A DNA stretch of 64,000 nucleotides from Atopobiaceae bacterium (lineage in GTDB: Bacteria > Actinomycetota > Coriobacteriia > Coriobacteriales > Atopobiaceae), in contig CADFJN010000004.1 of the NCBI GenBank assembly GCA_902834555.1, forward strand, positions 1 through 64,000, given 5' to 3'. Shown in pieces: positions 7,624-15,893 of this stretch. The stretch's first letter is position 1. The number at the start of each line of letters is the position of its first letter. The translations under genes were made by a program, and so were the position numbers. Under the pieces are notes generated by a model. The model saw only the letters and a list, made by a program, of their open reading frames with translations. It ran no database searches and was not told the DNA's origin.

Positions 7624-8853
7624 CTACTCCGTCGCCGCCGTGGTGTGCTCGGGGACGCGCAGCATCACCACAAAGCCTACGATGAACAGCGCCACAATCG
7701 AGAGCACGCCCAGCGAGCTGTTGCCGGTGGCGGCCGTCATGGTGCCCACGATGAAGGTGCCGAGAATGGCCGCGTACTTGCCAAAGATGTCAAAGAACCC
7801 AAAGTACTCGTTGGCGTGGTCTTTGGGGCAGAGCTTGCCAAACTCGGACCTCGAAAGCGCCTGCAGGCCGCCCTGGAAGAGTCCGACCATGATGGCAAGA
7901 ATCCAGAACTCGACCGCCGTGCGCAGGAAGAACGCAGCAAACAGCGTGATGAAGGTGTAGCCGGCAATGCCCACAAGGATCATCTTGCGCGTGCCAAACT
8001 TGTGTCCCAGGCGGCCGTACGCAATGGCCGAGGGGAATGCCACAAACTGCGTGACGAGCAGAGCCAGCACCAGCTGCGTTCCATCAATGCCAAGGTCCGC
8101 GCCGTACGAGGTGGAAAGCTTGATGATGGTGTGCACGCCGTCGATGTAGAAGAAGTACGCGATGATGTAGTTCCTGATGGACGGGTCGCGCCAGATGCGC
8201 TTTGCCGTGGCGCCAATGCCACGCACGGCGTTGGCCAGTGCGTGCTCCTCGCGCGGCTTGTAGTGGGTCTGCTCGACGTTCTTGAGCATGGGCACCGTAA
8301 ACGCCACCCACCAGGCCGCCGTGATAACAAAGGAGATCTGCATGGCCGTCTGCAAGCTCATGCCAAAGGGCCTCACCAGCACAAACGCCAGGCAGGCGAG
8401 AAACGGCACGCAGCTGCCAATGTAGCCCCACGCATAGCCCTGGCTTGAGACGTCGTCCATGCGGTCGTCCGTCGTCGCATCGACGAGCAGTGCGTCATAG
8501 AACACGAACGATGTGTTGAGCGCCACAGAGGAAATCACGTAAATCACGAGAAACGCCATTGCGCCGGTGGGGAAGCCCATGGCCACGCAGGCCACGGCGC
8601 CCGTCCCCACAGATCCAATGATGAACTTCTTCTTCATGCCCTGCTGATCGGCGACGGAGCCCAGGATGGGCATGAGCAGGGCGATGAGCAGCGAGGCCAC
8701 GGTCTCCGCGTAGCTCCACGCCACAAGGGCGGGGCCGTCTGCCAGCGACTTGAAGTAGATGGGAATGACGCTTGTGGCGAGAAGCACCAGCGCAGAGTTG
8801 CCCACGTCGTACATGACCCAGCTTCTCTCGGCCTTTGTCATCTTGAAAGACAT
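7624..8853 (-). CDS. MFS transporter of the UMF1 / Atg22-like type
   Basis: 409-residue integral membrane protein with about 12 predicted membrane segments. The opening KAERSWVMYDVGNSALVLL and the internal WYD/YDVGNSA-like motif are typical of the UMF1 (Atg22-like) branch of the major facilitator superfamily. The loop after segment 2 reads GSVADQQGMKKKF, the usual MFS basic loop. The substrate is unknown; yeast Atg22 exports amino acids from the vacuole, which does not settle a bacterial role. The start at 8853 is supported by GAGAGGAAC, and a longer frame to 8895 lacks a ribosome binding site. It stands alone, divergent from the gene at 9151. Confidence 0.85.
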   Translation of the reverse strand: MSFKMTKAERSWVMYDVGNSALVLLATSVIPIYFKSLADGPALVAWSYAETVASLLIALLMPILGSVADQQGMKKKFIIGSVGTGAVACVAMGFPTGAMAFLVIYVISSVALNTSFVFYDALLVDATTDDRMDDVSSQGYAWGYIGSCVPFLACLAFVLVRPFGMSLQTAMQISFVITAAWWVAFTVPMLKNVEQTHYKPREEHALANAVRGIGATAKRIWRDPSIRNYIIAYFFYIDGVHTIIKLSTSYGADLGIDGTQLVLALLVTQFVAFPSAIAYGRLGHKFGTRKMILVGIAGYTFITLFAAFFLRTAVEFWILAIMVGLFQGGLQALSRSEFGKLCPKDHANEYFGFFDIFGKYAAILGTFIVGTMTAATGNSSLGVLSIVALFIVGFVVMLRVPEHTTAATE

Positions 8854-8908
8854 AACGTTCCTCTCTGTTTGGCTTCTCGTCTCACGCTCATACACTTCAA
8901 AACGTTAT
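8852..8908. promoter_or_regulatory. Inverted pair ATAACGTT / AACGTTAT ahead of the MFS gene
   Basis: ATAACGTT (8852-8859, touching the start codon) and AACGTTAT (8901-8908) are complementary and 41 bases apart. They could be operator half-sites for the MFS gene or arise by chance. Confidence 0.25.
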
Positions 8909-9150
8909 CGTTTGGATACCGTCGAAACTCACGGCTTCTGTCAGGATTATGTAATGGCTTGTTCGGCTTGGCCCCACACAAGGCGCCGTGCGGCCGCGTG
9001 GGGGCCGCGGACGCACAACCGGCAGCGCGCGTTGCGCCATTGGTTGTCGCACTGCTCGTCTGGCGCCTCCCGGATGGGGCATAATGGCGGAACGGGTGTG
9101 TTTTGCGCCTTGTGCGGCCGCACGCCTGCCAGAACCGGAAAGGGGCCACC

Positions 9151-10113
9151 ATGCCTGCCATTCTCACGCACGACTTCTTTGCTCGCGACGTTGCCGATCG
9201 CGCGAAGGCAGAACTGCCCCTGACGACCCTCGACGAGCGCGACGCCTTCCTGCTGGGTAGCCAAGGTCCGGACCCGCTCTTCTACATCACGATCTACCCG
9301 CTCATGGCCAAGTGGGCCAAGGTGGGAAACCTGATGCACAATCAGCGCCCCGCTCGGCTCCTCGCCGCCATGCGCGAGGCCGTCGACCGCCTTCCCAAGC
9401 GCGAGAAGGACGTGGGCGCGGCGTACCTGGCGGGCTTCTCGTGCCATTGGCTGCTTGACTCCACGATTCACCCCTTTGTGAATGCTTGGGCCTACGACCT
9501 CACGCACGCGGGCGTTCCCGGGTTGGGTCCGGAGTATGACGGCAAGGTCCACATGGAGGTCGAGCGCGACCTGGACGAGGCGGTTCTCTACCGCAAGACC
9601 GCAAAGACCATCGCGGAGTACCGTCCGTTTGCAAACACGCTGCGCGCCTCGCGCGAGGTGCTTGCCACCATCGACAAGATCTACTTCTACGCGGCGCTCT
9701 GGACGTACGACAGGCCCATCGATCCCACTACCTTCTCGGTTTCGGTGGGCTGCTACCGCACCATCATGCGCCTGCTGTACGCCACGCGCGACCCGCATCG
9801 CAACGCTGTTGCATCCTTCGAGCGCGCAATAACCGGCGCCCCCTATTCCACCTATGGCGCGCTCTCGCATCGCGTGCGGGCGTCTGCGGCATCGGAGTTT
9901 GACAACACCGAGCACCGTGCGTGGACAAACCCTGAGACGGGTGCTGTGAGCAGGGATTCGTTTGGTGACCTGTACGAGCGCGCCCTCGATCGCGCTCCAG
10001 CGGTGGCGGCTGCCGTGCTCTCGCGTGGCTTCGATGACGACGCTGCGTGTGCGCTCACGGGCAATCTCAACTTTGAGGGGGCGCCCGCTCCCTCGGACGC
10101 CCCGCTCGCGTAG
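9151..10113 (+). CDS. Zinc-dependent phospholipase C-like family protein
   Basis: 320 residues. The N-terminal half matches the zinc-dependent phospholipase C-like domain (PF00882 type): AILTHDFFARDV, then GSQGPDPLFY, MHNQRP, and GFSCHWLLDSTIHPFVNAW, whose His and Asp residues fit a metal-binding helix bundle. Members of this family are often of unknown function in Actinobacteria and Firmicutes; true phospholipases are usually secreted, and no signal peptide is seen here. The ATG at 9151 is preceded by AAAGGGG. It is followed after 16 bases by vsr, so the two may be co-transcribed. Confidence 0.8.
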   Translation: MPAILTHDFFARDVADRAKAELPLTTLDERDAFLLGSQGPDPLFYITIYPLMAKWAKVGNLMHNQRPARLLAAMREAVDRLPKREKDVGAAYLAGFSCHWLLDSTIHPFVNAWAYDLTHAGVPGLGPEYDGKVHMEVERDLDEAVLYRKTAKTIAEYRPFANTLRASREVLATIDKIYFYAALWTYDRPIDPTTFSVSVGCYRTIMRLLYATRDPHRNAVASFERAITGAPYSTYGALSHRVRASAASEFDNTEHRAWTNPETGAVSRDSFGDLYERALDRAPAVAAAVLSRGFDDDAACALTGNLNFEGAPAPSDAPLA

Positions 10114-10129
10114 GCGGTGCCACGGCGTC

Positions 10130-10642
10130 TTGACGAGCGAGGCCACGCGCCATGTGATGCAGGCGAACAAGAGCAAGAACACCAAACCCGAGCTGCTGGT
10201 GCGGGCACGGCTGCGCGAGGCAGGCTACACCGGGTATCGCCTGCACTGGAAGAAGGCGCCCGGAAAGCCCGACATCTGCTTTCCGGGCAGACGCGTTGCC
10301 ATCTTTGTGAACGGCTGCTTCTGGCACCGCTGCCCCCACTGTGCCCTGCCCCTGCCAAAGACAAACGTGGACTTTTGGAAGGCCAAGTTCGAACGCAATC
10401 GGGCGCGCGATTCTCGCGACAATGCGTTGCTGGTACAGGACGGGTGGACGGTCATCGTGGTGTGGGAGTGCATGCTCAAGAAGGAGCGCCTCGAGCCCAC
10501 CATGCAGGAGGTCCTGCGCGTGCTTGACCGGGCGAGTGGGGATGTTCCGCGCATCCCGCGCGTGGTCGAGATTGGCGGCCCGCGTCCTTGGACGCTTCGC
10601 CGGGAGCGTCAAAAGCTACGCTCACGGCATGCTTTGCGTTAA
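10130..10642 (+). CDS. vsr: Very short patch repair (Vsr) endonuclease
   Basis: Nicks DNA 5' of the T in T:G mismatches arising from 5-methylcytosine deamination. The 170-residue product shows NKSKNTKPELLVRARLREAG, GKPDICFPGRRVAIFVNGCF (catalytic Asp), WHRC for zinc and PKTNVDFWKAKFERNRARD, followed by GWTVIVVWEC. The start is uncertain: TTG at 10130 gives the usual Vsr N-terminus (TSEATRHVMQANKS), while GTG 10154 or ATG 10157 would clip it. No cytosine methyltransferase lies beside it, although vsr is normally paired with a dcm-type gene. Confidence 0.88.
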   Translation: MTSEATRHVMQANKSKNTKPELLVRARLREAGYTGYRLHWKKAPGKPDICFPGRRVAIFVNGCFWHRCPHCALPLPKTNVDFWKAKFERNRARDSRDNALLVQDGWTVIVVWECMLKKERLEPTMQEVLRVLDRASGDVPRIPRVVEIGGPRPWTLRRERQKLRSRHALR

Positions 10643-10694
10643 ACCAGCCGCAGGTCTAAGCTAGTGTCCATGGCCAACGACGGGGGGTGCCGCC

Positions 10695-11498
10695 ATGTCG
10701 ACATACGTCTTCTCTGATGTCCACGGGCATCGCGCGACGCTCGAGCGCGTGCTTGAGCGTGTCTCCCCTGGCGCAGATGACGTTGTGTTCTGCCTGGGGG
10801 ACATGATCGACCGCGGGCCAGACCCCGTTGGCGTCATGCGTGTCACACGCTCGCTCCCCAACGCGCGCGTGCTCAAGGGCAACCACGAAGACCTCATGCT
10901 CGATGCGCTCGACCACAAAGATGATGTTGTCTCCCAGGCCAACTGGGCCATCAACGGTGGAATGGCAACGCTCTCTGGCCTTGAGGGAGTTTCAGAGGAC
11001 GAGGCGAGCGAGCTTATCGGCTGGGTGCGCAACCTTCCGCTCTCGGCGCACGTTGAGGTGGCTGGGCGGTACTACATCATGGCTCACGCTGGCATTCGTC
11101 CGGGTGGCCCGTTTCCTGCGGATGGCGTGTGGAGTGATTCCGCGCTTGATGCGCTTCTCGGCGAGCAGACCCCCGACGACCTGCTGTGGATTCGCGACGA
11201 GTTCTGGTCGGTTTCTACGGGGCTGCTTAACGAGAGGGGAGAGGGCCCCATTGTCGTTGCCGGCCATACACCCACGCCCTACCTGGCGTCCATGACTGAC
11301 GAGTTTGACCGTCCGGTAAGAAACGATGATGGCCTTGCCCAAATGGTACGCGTTGGGGCTTGCGATGCAACGGGCGGCGTGGCAGATCGCTGGGACATCG
11401 ACTCAGGTGCTGCTGGCGGGGCAGGCTTTGGGCAGATCACGATGGTGCGTCTGGACGACGGCGAGGAGTTCGCGGAGCCTGTTCGCGATGGCGAGTAG
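10695..11498 (+). CDS. Metallophosphoesterase (PP-type serine/threonine phosphatase family)
   Basis: 267 residues with the full two-metal phosphoesterase set: FSDVHGH near residue 6, GDMIDRG near residue 35, LKGNHEDLM near residue 58, MAHAGIRP near residue 130 and VAGHTPT near residue 190. This layout matches bacterial PrpA/PrpE-like protein phosphatases and symmetrical Ap4A hydrolases, which cannot be separated by motif alone. A G-rich ribosome binding site precedes the ATG. Its last 11 bases overlap the deoxyinosine glycosylase gene, indicating co-translation. Confidence 0.88.
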   Translation: MSTYVFSDVHGHRATLERVLERVSPGADDVVFCLGDMIDRGPDPVGVMRVTRSLPNARVLKGNHEDLMLDALDHKDDVVSQANWAINGGMATLSGLEGVSEDEASELIGWVRNLPLSAHVEVAGRYYIMAHAGIRPGGPFPADGVWSDSALDALLGEQTPDDLLWIRDEFWSVSTGLLNERGEGPIVVAGHTPTPYLASMTDEFDRPVRNDDGLAQMVRVGACDATGGVADRWDIDSGAAGGAGFGQITMVRLDDGEEFAEPVRDGE

Positions 11499-12024
11499 CG
11501 CAGGCAAAGAGTCATCTGTCCCTGAGGGCCAGCTCGTCATTCATCCGCTTGATCCCATTTTTGATGAGAAGAGCCGTGTGCTCGTGCTTGGGACCATGCC
11601 CAGTCCCAAGTCGCGCGAGGTGCGCTTCTACTACGGCAACCCACAGAACCGCTTCTGGCGCGTGATGGCGGCGCTCTGGCAAGAGGGCGTGCCCGAGACG
11701 AACGACGCCCGTCGCGAGTTGTGCCTTCGCCATCACGTTGCCCTCTGGGACGTGCTTCAAAGCTGCACCATTGCGGGGGCGAGCGACGCTTCCATTCGCA
11801 AACCCGTGCCCAATGATGTGGGCAGGATTCTCTCGGCGGCGCCCATCGTGCGCGTGTTTTGCACGGGTGGTACCGCCACGCAGCTCTACCAGCGGCTCAT
11901 TGAGCCCGCGTGCGGCATGCCGTGTACGGGGCTTCCCTCTACGAGCCCGGCTAATGCACGGATGCGCCTTGATGACCTTATCGTTGCCTACGAGCCTCTC
12001 CGCCGTGCGGCGGACGGTCAGTAG
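11488..12024 (+). CDS. DNA-deoxyinosine glycosylase (uracil-DNA glycosylase superfamily)
   Basis: 178 residues. The N-terminal IHPLDPIFDEKSRVLVLGTM then PSPKSREVRFYYGNPQNRFW is the signature of the hypoxanthine-DNA glycosylase family, which removes deaminated adenine. The first catalytic loop GTMPSPKS and the C-terminal GLPSTSPANA loop match the superfamily active-site loops. The start at 11488 lies inside the end of the phosphatase gene, giving an 11-base overlap. With vsr 850 bases upstream, two enzymes for deaminated bases are close together. Confidence 0.87.
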   Translation: MASSAGKESSVPEGQLVIHPLDPIFDEKSRVLVLGTMPSPKSREVRFYYGNPQNRFWRVMAALWQEGVPETNDARRELCLRHHVALWDVLQSCTIAGASDASIRKPVPNDVGRILSAAPIVRVFCTGGTATQLYQRLIEPACGMPCTGLPSTSPANARMRLDDLIVAYEPLRRAADGQ

Positions 12025-12189
12025 CGCCGGGCGGGCACTTCCCAGGGACGTCGAAGGGTGCGTTTTGGCAGCTCGCTTGAAGCGCCATCACCCAGCACCC
12101 ACGAGGCCTCCTTTTCTGCCACAATGGATGCCCGCAAACAACAATCGCAGCGCACACAACGTGGCTGAATCGCAGAGGGGCGACGTGCG

Positions 12190-14046
12190 ATGAGCGTCAG
12201 TGAACTCATGGACGAGAAGGACATGGCCGACCTGCTCGTGAGCGTTCCCGCAGAGGGGCTGCTCCACGGCGCCGTGTGGGCCGAGGCGCTGGGGCATGGC
12301 TGGATCCATCCCTGGCGCTTTGCAAAGAGCCAGCTCAAGGCCATAGGGAGCTGCCGTGCTTGGCATCCCGGCCTCTACCGCGCCATGGCAGCCTGCACGG
12401 CGGGCATCACCGTGGAGTTTGAGACGGACTCCTCCTCGGTCGTGCTCGAGGCACGCGTGGAGCCGTTCCCGCGCGGTTCGCGCGAGGTGCTCGACGAGGC
12501 CGCAGAGTGCGCCTTTGCGCCGGATGGCCCCCTCGACGGCTTCTCGTGCGACGTCGACGGCCGCCACCTTCCCTGCGTGCTCCCCGAGGAGAACGGCGAC
12601 GGCGTGACGCGCGTGGAGTTCGCGCTCGACGACCCCAACGAGGCGCCCGAGAGCAACCTCCAGCGCCTTCCCGGCATGGGCCGCCATCACCACGTACGCG
12701 TGTGGCTTCCCTGCCTTACGAGTTGCGATCTGCGTCACGTGGTGGGCGATGGGAACGTGATTGAGCCGGTTGCTGCCCGTGACCAGCTGCTGGTGATTGG
12801 CGACTCCATCGCCCAGGGCTTTGTCGCCGGCGACCCGGCGCACAACTGGCCGGCGCTTCTCGCCATGCGGCTTGGCATGGACGTGCTCAACCAGGGTATT
12901 GGCGGCCAGGTCTTCCTGCCGGGCTCGACCGTTGGGCTGGCGGACGAGGCGTCGCCCGCGGCCGTGGTGGTGGAGCTTGGTGAGAACTACCGCTACGAGC
13001 CCTGCCAGGAGATGCGCATCTCGCGTGACATCCGTACGAGCCTCTTCGAGGTTGCCGAGGCGTGGCCCGAGGCGTCTACTTGGACGCTCACGCCTCTCTG
13101 GCACTTGGACGAGACGCACCCCACGCACCGGAGCAGCTGCTTTGCCGCCGTGCCGGACCTCATCCGCACCGCAGTGGCAGCAAACCCCGGCATGCACCTG
13201 ATCGAGGGCTCCCGCCTCCTGCAGGCAAGTCCCGTCCTCATGGCGGACGGCTACGAGCACCCCAACGCCGACGGCTCTGCATTCATTGCGGAGCGTCTGG
13301 CCTACATCATGGATGCGCTGGCGGAGCCCGCAGAGACCCGCCGCACGCGGGCGATCGAGCTTCTCTCGGACGGCCCGCGCGAGGCGTTTCCCATCCTCGA
13401 GTGCGCGCGCCGTGGGATTGGCGAGGTCCTTGTCGCTGAGAAGGGAGTGTGCGTCCTTGAGGTTCCGCGCCATGGGACCTTTGTGTGGGGGACCTCCCGG
13501 AAGGCCATGCGCGAGGCGCTCGACGTCTTCGCCTCGCGCGATCTGGTGTGCGTCCTTGGTACCGCACCCACCCACGACGTGCGCCGCGACCTTGGCCTTA
13601 CCGAGGACGCCCCCTGCAACATGGTCGTCTACGAGAAGCAAGAGCGTCTCGACGTGGACCCCTCGCTTGACATTCGCGCGCTCACACCGGCGTACGCCGA
13701 GCTTGTTGCCTCGCACTACTCGCACCCCGAGTACCTGGCTCCCGGCGAGCTGGAGGACGTTCTCGCGCGCGGGCTTGTGCTAGGCGGCTTTGAGGCAGGG
13801 CGTCTCTGCGCGTTCATCGGCGAGCACCCCGAGGGAGCCATCGGCATGCTGGAGGTCTTCCCCGAGCAGCGTCGTCACGGGTGGGCAACTGCGCTTGAGT
13901 CCGCCAAGATTAACGAGCAGCTCGATCGGGGCCTGGTGCCCTGGGGAGAGGTGTGGCCAGATAACCAGGCGTCTCTTGCGCTGCAGGAGAAGCTCGGGCT
14001 CACGGTGTACCCGGAGAAGGGGATGCACTTCATGAGTCACCCATAG
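12190..14046 (+). CDS. SGNH/GDSL hydrolase fused to a GNAT acetyltransferase
   Basis: 618 residues in three parts. Residues 1-190 look like the beta-sandwich N-domain found before some SGNH esterases. Residues 200-370 are the hydrolase: nucleophile Ser206 in LLVIGDSIAQGF, GGQVFLPGS as the oxyanion block, VVVELGENY (Asn is more usual near here) and the Asp353/His357 pair in DGYEHPNADG. Residues about 505-618 form a GNAT domain with LEVFPEQRRHGWATAL as the acetyl-CoA loop. Such a protein could remove and add acyl groups on one glycan or metabolite; the substrate is unknown. GAGGGG precedes the ATG. No signal peptide is visible. Confidence 0.82.
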   Translation: MSVSELMDEKDMADLLVSVPAEGLLHGAVWAEALGHGWIHPWRFAKSQLKAIGSCRAWHPGLYRAMAACTAGITVEFETDSSSVVLEARVEPFPRGSREVLDEAAECAFAPDGPLDGFSCDVDGRHLPCVLPEENGDGVTRVEFALDDPNEAPESNLQRLPGMGRHHHVRVWLPCLTSCDLRHVVGDGNVIEPVAARDQLLVIGDSIAQGFVAGDPAHNWPALLAMRLGMDVLNQGIGGQVFLPGSTVGLADEASPAAVVVELGENYRYEPCQEMRISRDIRTSLFEVAEAWPEASTWTLTPLWHLDETHPTHRSSCFAAVPDLIRTAVAANPGMHLIEGSRLLQASPVLMADGYEHPNADGSAFIAERLAYIMDALAEPAETRRTRAIELLSDGPREAFPILECARRGIGEVLVAEKGVCVLEVPRHGTFVWGTSRKAMREALDVFASRDLVCVLGTAPTHDVRRDLGLTEDAPCNMVVYEKQERLDVDPSLDIRALTPAYAELVASHYSHPEYLAPGELEDVLARGLVLGGFEAGRLCAFIGEHPEGAIGMLEVFPEQRRHGWATALESAKINEQLDRGLVPWGEVWPDNQASLALQEKLGLTVYPEKGMHFMSHP

Positions 14047-14155
14047 CGGGGGAGGCACTTCTCGAGGGGCATCAATAAGCATGCATATCTGCCTGGTACT
14101 TGCGCACAGTCTCTTCACACAGTGTGCAGAATCAATGATGCTGTTTCCGAGCGTC

Positions 14156-14161
14156 TACAAT
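14156..14161 (+). promoter_or_regulatory. Candidate -10 box TACAAT ahead of the ATP-grasp gene
   Basis: GTCTACAATCGGG lies 80 bases before the start codon. The same TANAAT-type -10 occurs ahead of dgt, rarA, aroK, pyrG and the AI-2E permease. No good -35 is visible. Confidence 0.4.
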
Positions 14162-14240
14162 CGGGCAGCAACTTACAGACAGATTGGTGACGTTTACCGA
14201 ATTGTCGCGTTGCGACTGCGGTAACCAGGAAGTGACCCAT

Positions 14241-15617
14241 ATGACTTGCCTTCATGGACGCGAGCTCGAGGACGAGTTCCTCTCGACGGCGCGCGAGCTT
14301 GCCGGTGATGTTGAGAGCAGGGGGGCTGGTGACCGTTACCTACTCACCACCCACGCGCTCTACCACGGCGGACCCGTCTCCTGGGCAATGACGCCCAAGA
14401 TCTTCGATGTCGCCCAGATTGAGATTCTGCGCGACGCCGCCGAGACCATGGGCCGCATCATGGACAAGATTACGGCCGAGTACCTGCGCAACCCCGAGTT
14501 TCGCAAGCTCTTCCACTTCTCGCCCGAGCTTGAGGAGCTCACGCTCATTCCAACAGGCTACGAGCAGATGATCCCCATCGCGCGCGTGGACGTCTTCTTC
14601 AACGAGGAGACGGGTGACTATCAGTTCTGCGAGCTCAACACCGACGGCTCGGCGGGTATGACCTCGACCGTCGAGGTCACCCGCGCCATCCAGGCCACCC
14701 AGACCTACCGCAAGTTTGCCGAGAAGCACCCCAACATCACGACGTACGACGTCGTGGGAGAGGCCATCGACGCCATTCGCGAGACGTACGTGAGCTGGGC
14801 AAATGCCGACCGCTTTGGCAGCAGCGTTGAACATCCGTCACTGTGTATTGTCGACTACACCGAGAGTGCGTCGACGGACGAGCTTGAGGACTTCCTCTGG
14901 CGCCTTTCCGACAAGGGCTTCTACGCCCAGTACTGCGACATTCGCGACCTGCGCATCGAGCACGTGGCGGGCACCGACCTTCTCATGGCGCCCGGTGGCC
15001 CCGTCTCCTGCGTGTATCGTCGCGCCGTCACGTCCGAGATTGCCGAGAAGCCCTGCGCCGGTGCCGACGCCCTGGCAGAGGCCGCGCGCCGTGGTCTTGC
15101 CTGCGTCATTGGCGGCTACAGGACCTGGCCGTGCGCCACGAAGACCGTCTTCGCGGTCATGCGCTCGCATGCGGTGGATGGCATCCTTACGCCCGAGGAG
15201 CGCGCGTTCATCGACGCACATGTTCCCCAGACGGTGCTGCTTGATGCGGACTCGGACCTCTCGCCCTATGCCGAGAAGGACCGCTGGATCGTGAAGCCCG
15301 CAGGTGGTTACAACGCCGTGGGTGTGGTGGCCGGCCTTGACTGCAAGACGCAGGAGGAGTGGGAGAGCGCGCTTGCCTCCTGCGCAAAGAGCGGCGGTGT
15401 GGTTCAGGCGTATGCACCCCAGTACCGTACGCCCACCCTGCGTGGCGGCGTGCTCAAGCCCGGCGAGGACCCGCTCGATGCCCCCGAGATGAGCAACATG
15501 GAGGGGCTCTTCCTCTTCAACGGGAAGTTTGGCGGCGTCTTTACCCGCTGTGGCATGGACAACGTCATTGGTGAGTGGACACACCGCCTCAACATGGGCT
15601 GCCTCGTCGTCGAATGA
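14241..15617 (+). CDS. Glutathionylspermidine synthase-like ATP-grasp ligase
   Basis: 458 residues of the circularly permuted ATP-grasp fold shared with glutathionylspermidine synthase. Key blocks are FCELNTDGSAGM (about residues 128-140, metal and substrate site), the central LLMAPGGPVSCVYRR, and WIVKPAGGYNAVGV, whose Lys would bind ATP. These enzymes form peptide or amide bonds. The substrate is unknown; glutathionylspermidine itself would be unusual in this lineage. The ATG at 14241 has AGGAAGTG upstream. The TGA stop is supplied by the ATGAGAC palindromic repeat. No partner gene is adjacent. Confidence 0.75.
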   Translation: MTCLHGRELEDEFLSTARELAGDVESRGAGDRYLLTTHALYHGGPVSWAMTPKIFDVAQIEILRDAAETMGRIMDKITAEYLRNPEFRKLFHFSPELEELTLIPTGYEQMIPIARVDVFFNEETGDYQFCELNTDGSAGMTSTVEVTRAIQATQTYRKFAEKHPNITTYDVVGEAIDAIRETYVSWANADRFGSSVEHPSLCIVDYTESASTDELEDFLWRLSDKGFYAQYCDIRDLRIEHVAGTDLLMAPGGPVSCVYRRAVTSEIAEKPCAGADALAEAARRGLACVIGGYRTWPCATKTVFAVMRSHAVDGILTPEERAFIDAHVPQTVLLDADSDLSPYAEKDRWIVKPAGGYNAVGVVAGLDCKTQEEWESALASCAKSGGVVQAYAPQYRTPTLRGGVLKPGEDPLDAPEMSNMEGLFLFNGKFGGVFTRCGMDNVIGEWTHRLNMGCLVVE

Positions 15618-15645
15618 GACAAAGGGACAGTCCCTTTGTCTCATT
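15613..15645 (+). repeat. ATGAGACAAAGGGA palindromic repeat, copy 2
   Basis: A perfect palindrome with 16-nt arms (15613-15628 and 15630-15645) around a single A: AATGAGACAAAGGGAC / GTCCCTTTGTCTCATT. Bases 15615-15617 are the TGA stop codon of the ATP-grasp gene, the same arrangement as copy 1 at argB. Confidence 0.9.
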
Positions 15646-15671
15646 CTCTGCCGGCGCTGTCGCTGCAGGCA

Positions 15672-15774
15672 GAAAAATGCGCCTTAATAGCAGTCCTCCA
15701 ATAAGCCGCGGGCCGTCTGCCTGCGGCTTTTCTGACAAGGGCCCTCTGCAGACTGCTATTAAGTCGCAGCTTTC
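15672..15774. repeat. 103-bp inverted-repeat element, copy 1
   Basis: The left end GAAAAATGCGCCTTAATAGC and right end GCTATTAAGTCGCAGCTTTC are imperfect inverted repeats about 23 nt long. An inner hairpin AAGCCGC (15703-15709) / GCGGCTT (15723-15729) lies between them. A second element of the same 103-bp length with related ends is at 50790-50892. It sits between the ATP-grasp gene and dgt and has no coding content, so it looks MITE-like or like a structured RNA. Confidence 0.75.
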
Positions 15775-15855
15775 TAGGAGCAGCGTTTGACCTCCAGGCT
15801 GCCTGGTGCGGCCCGGTGTCCTCTGGGAACCCTAATTACTGTCGCGCGGCCTTGC

Positions 15856-15861
15856 TAGAAT
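15856..15861 (+). promoter_or_regulatory. Candidate extended -10 (TTGCTAGAAT) of dgt
   Basis: TTGCTAGAATC lies 33 bases before the dgt start. The TGCTANAAT form recurs ahead of other genes in the window, which supports it as a housekeeping promoter element. Confidence 0.5.
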
Positions 15862-15893
15862 CTGCCTCGATACATAACTCGCAGGAGGCAGCC

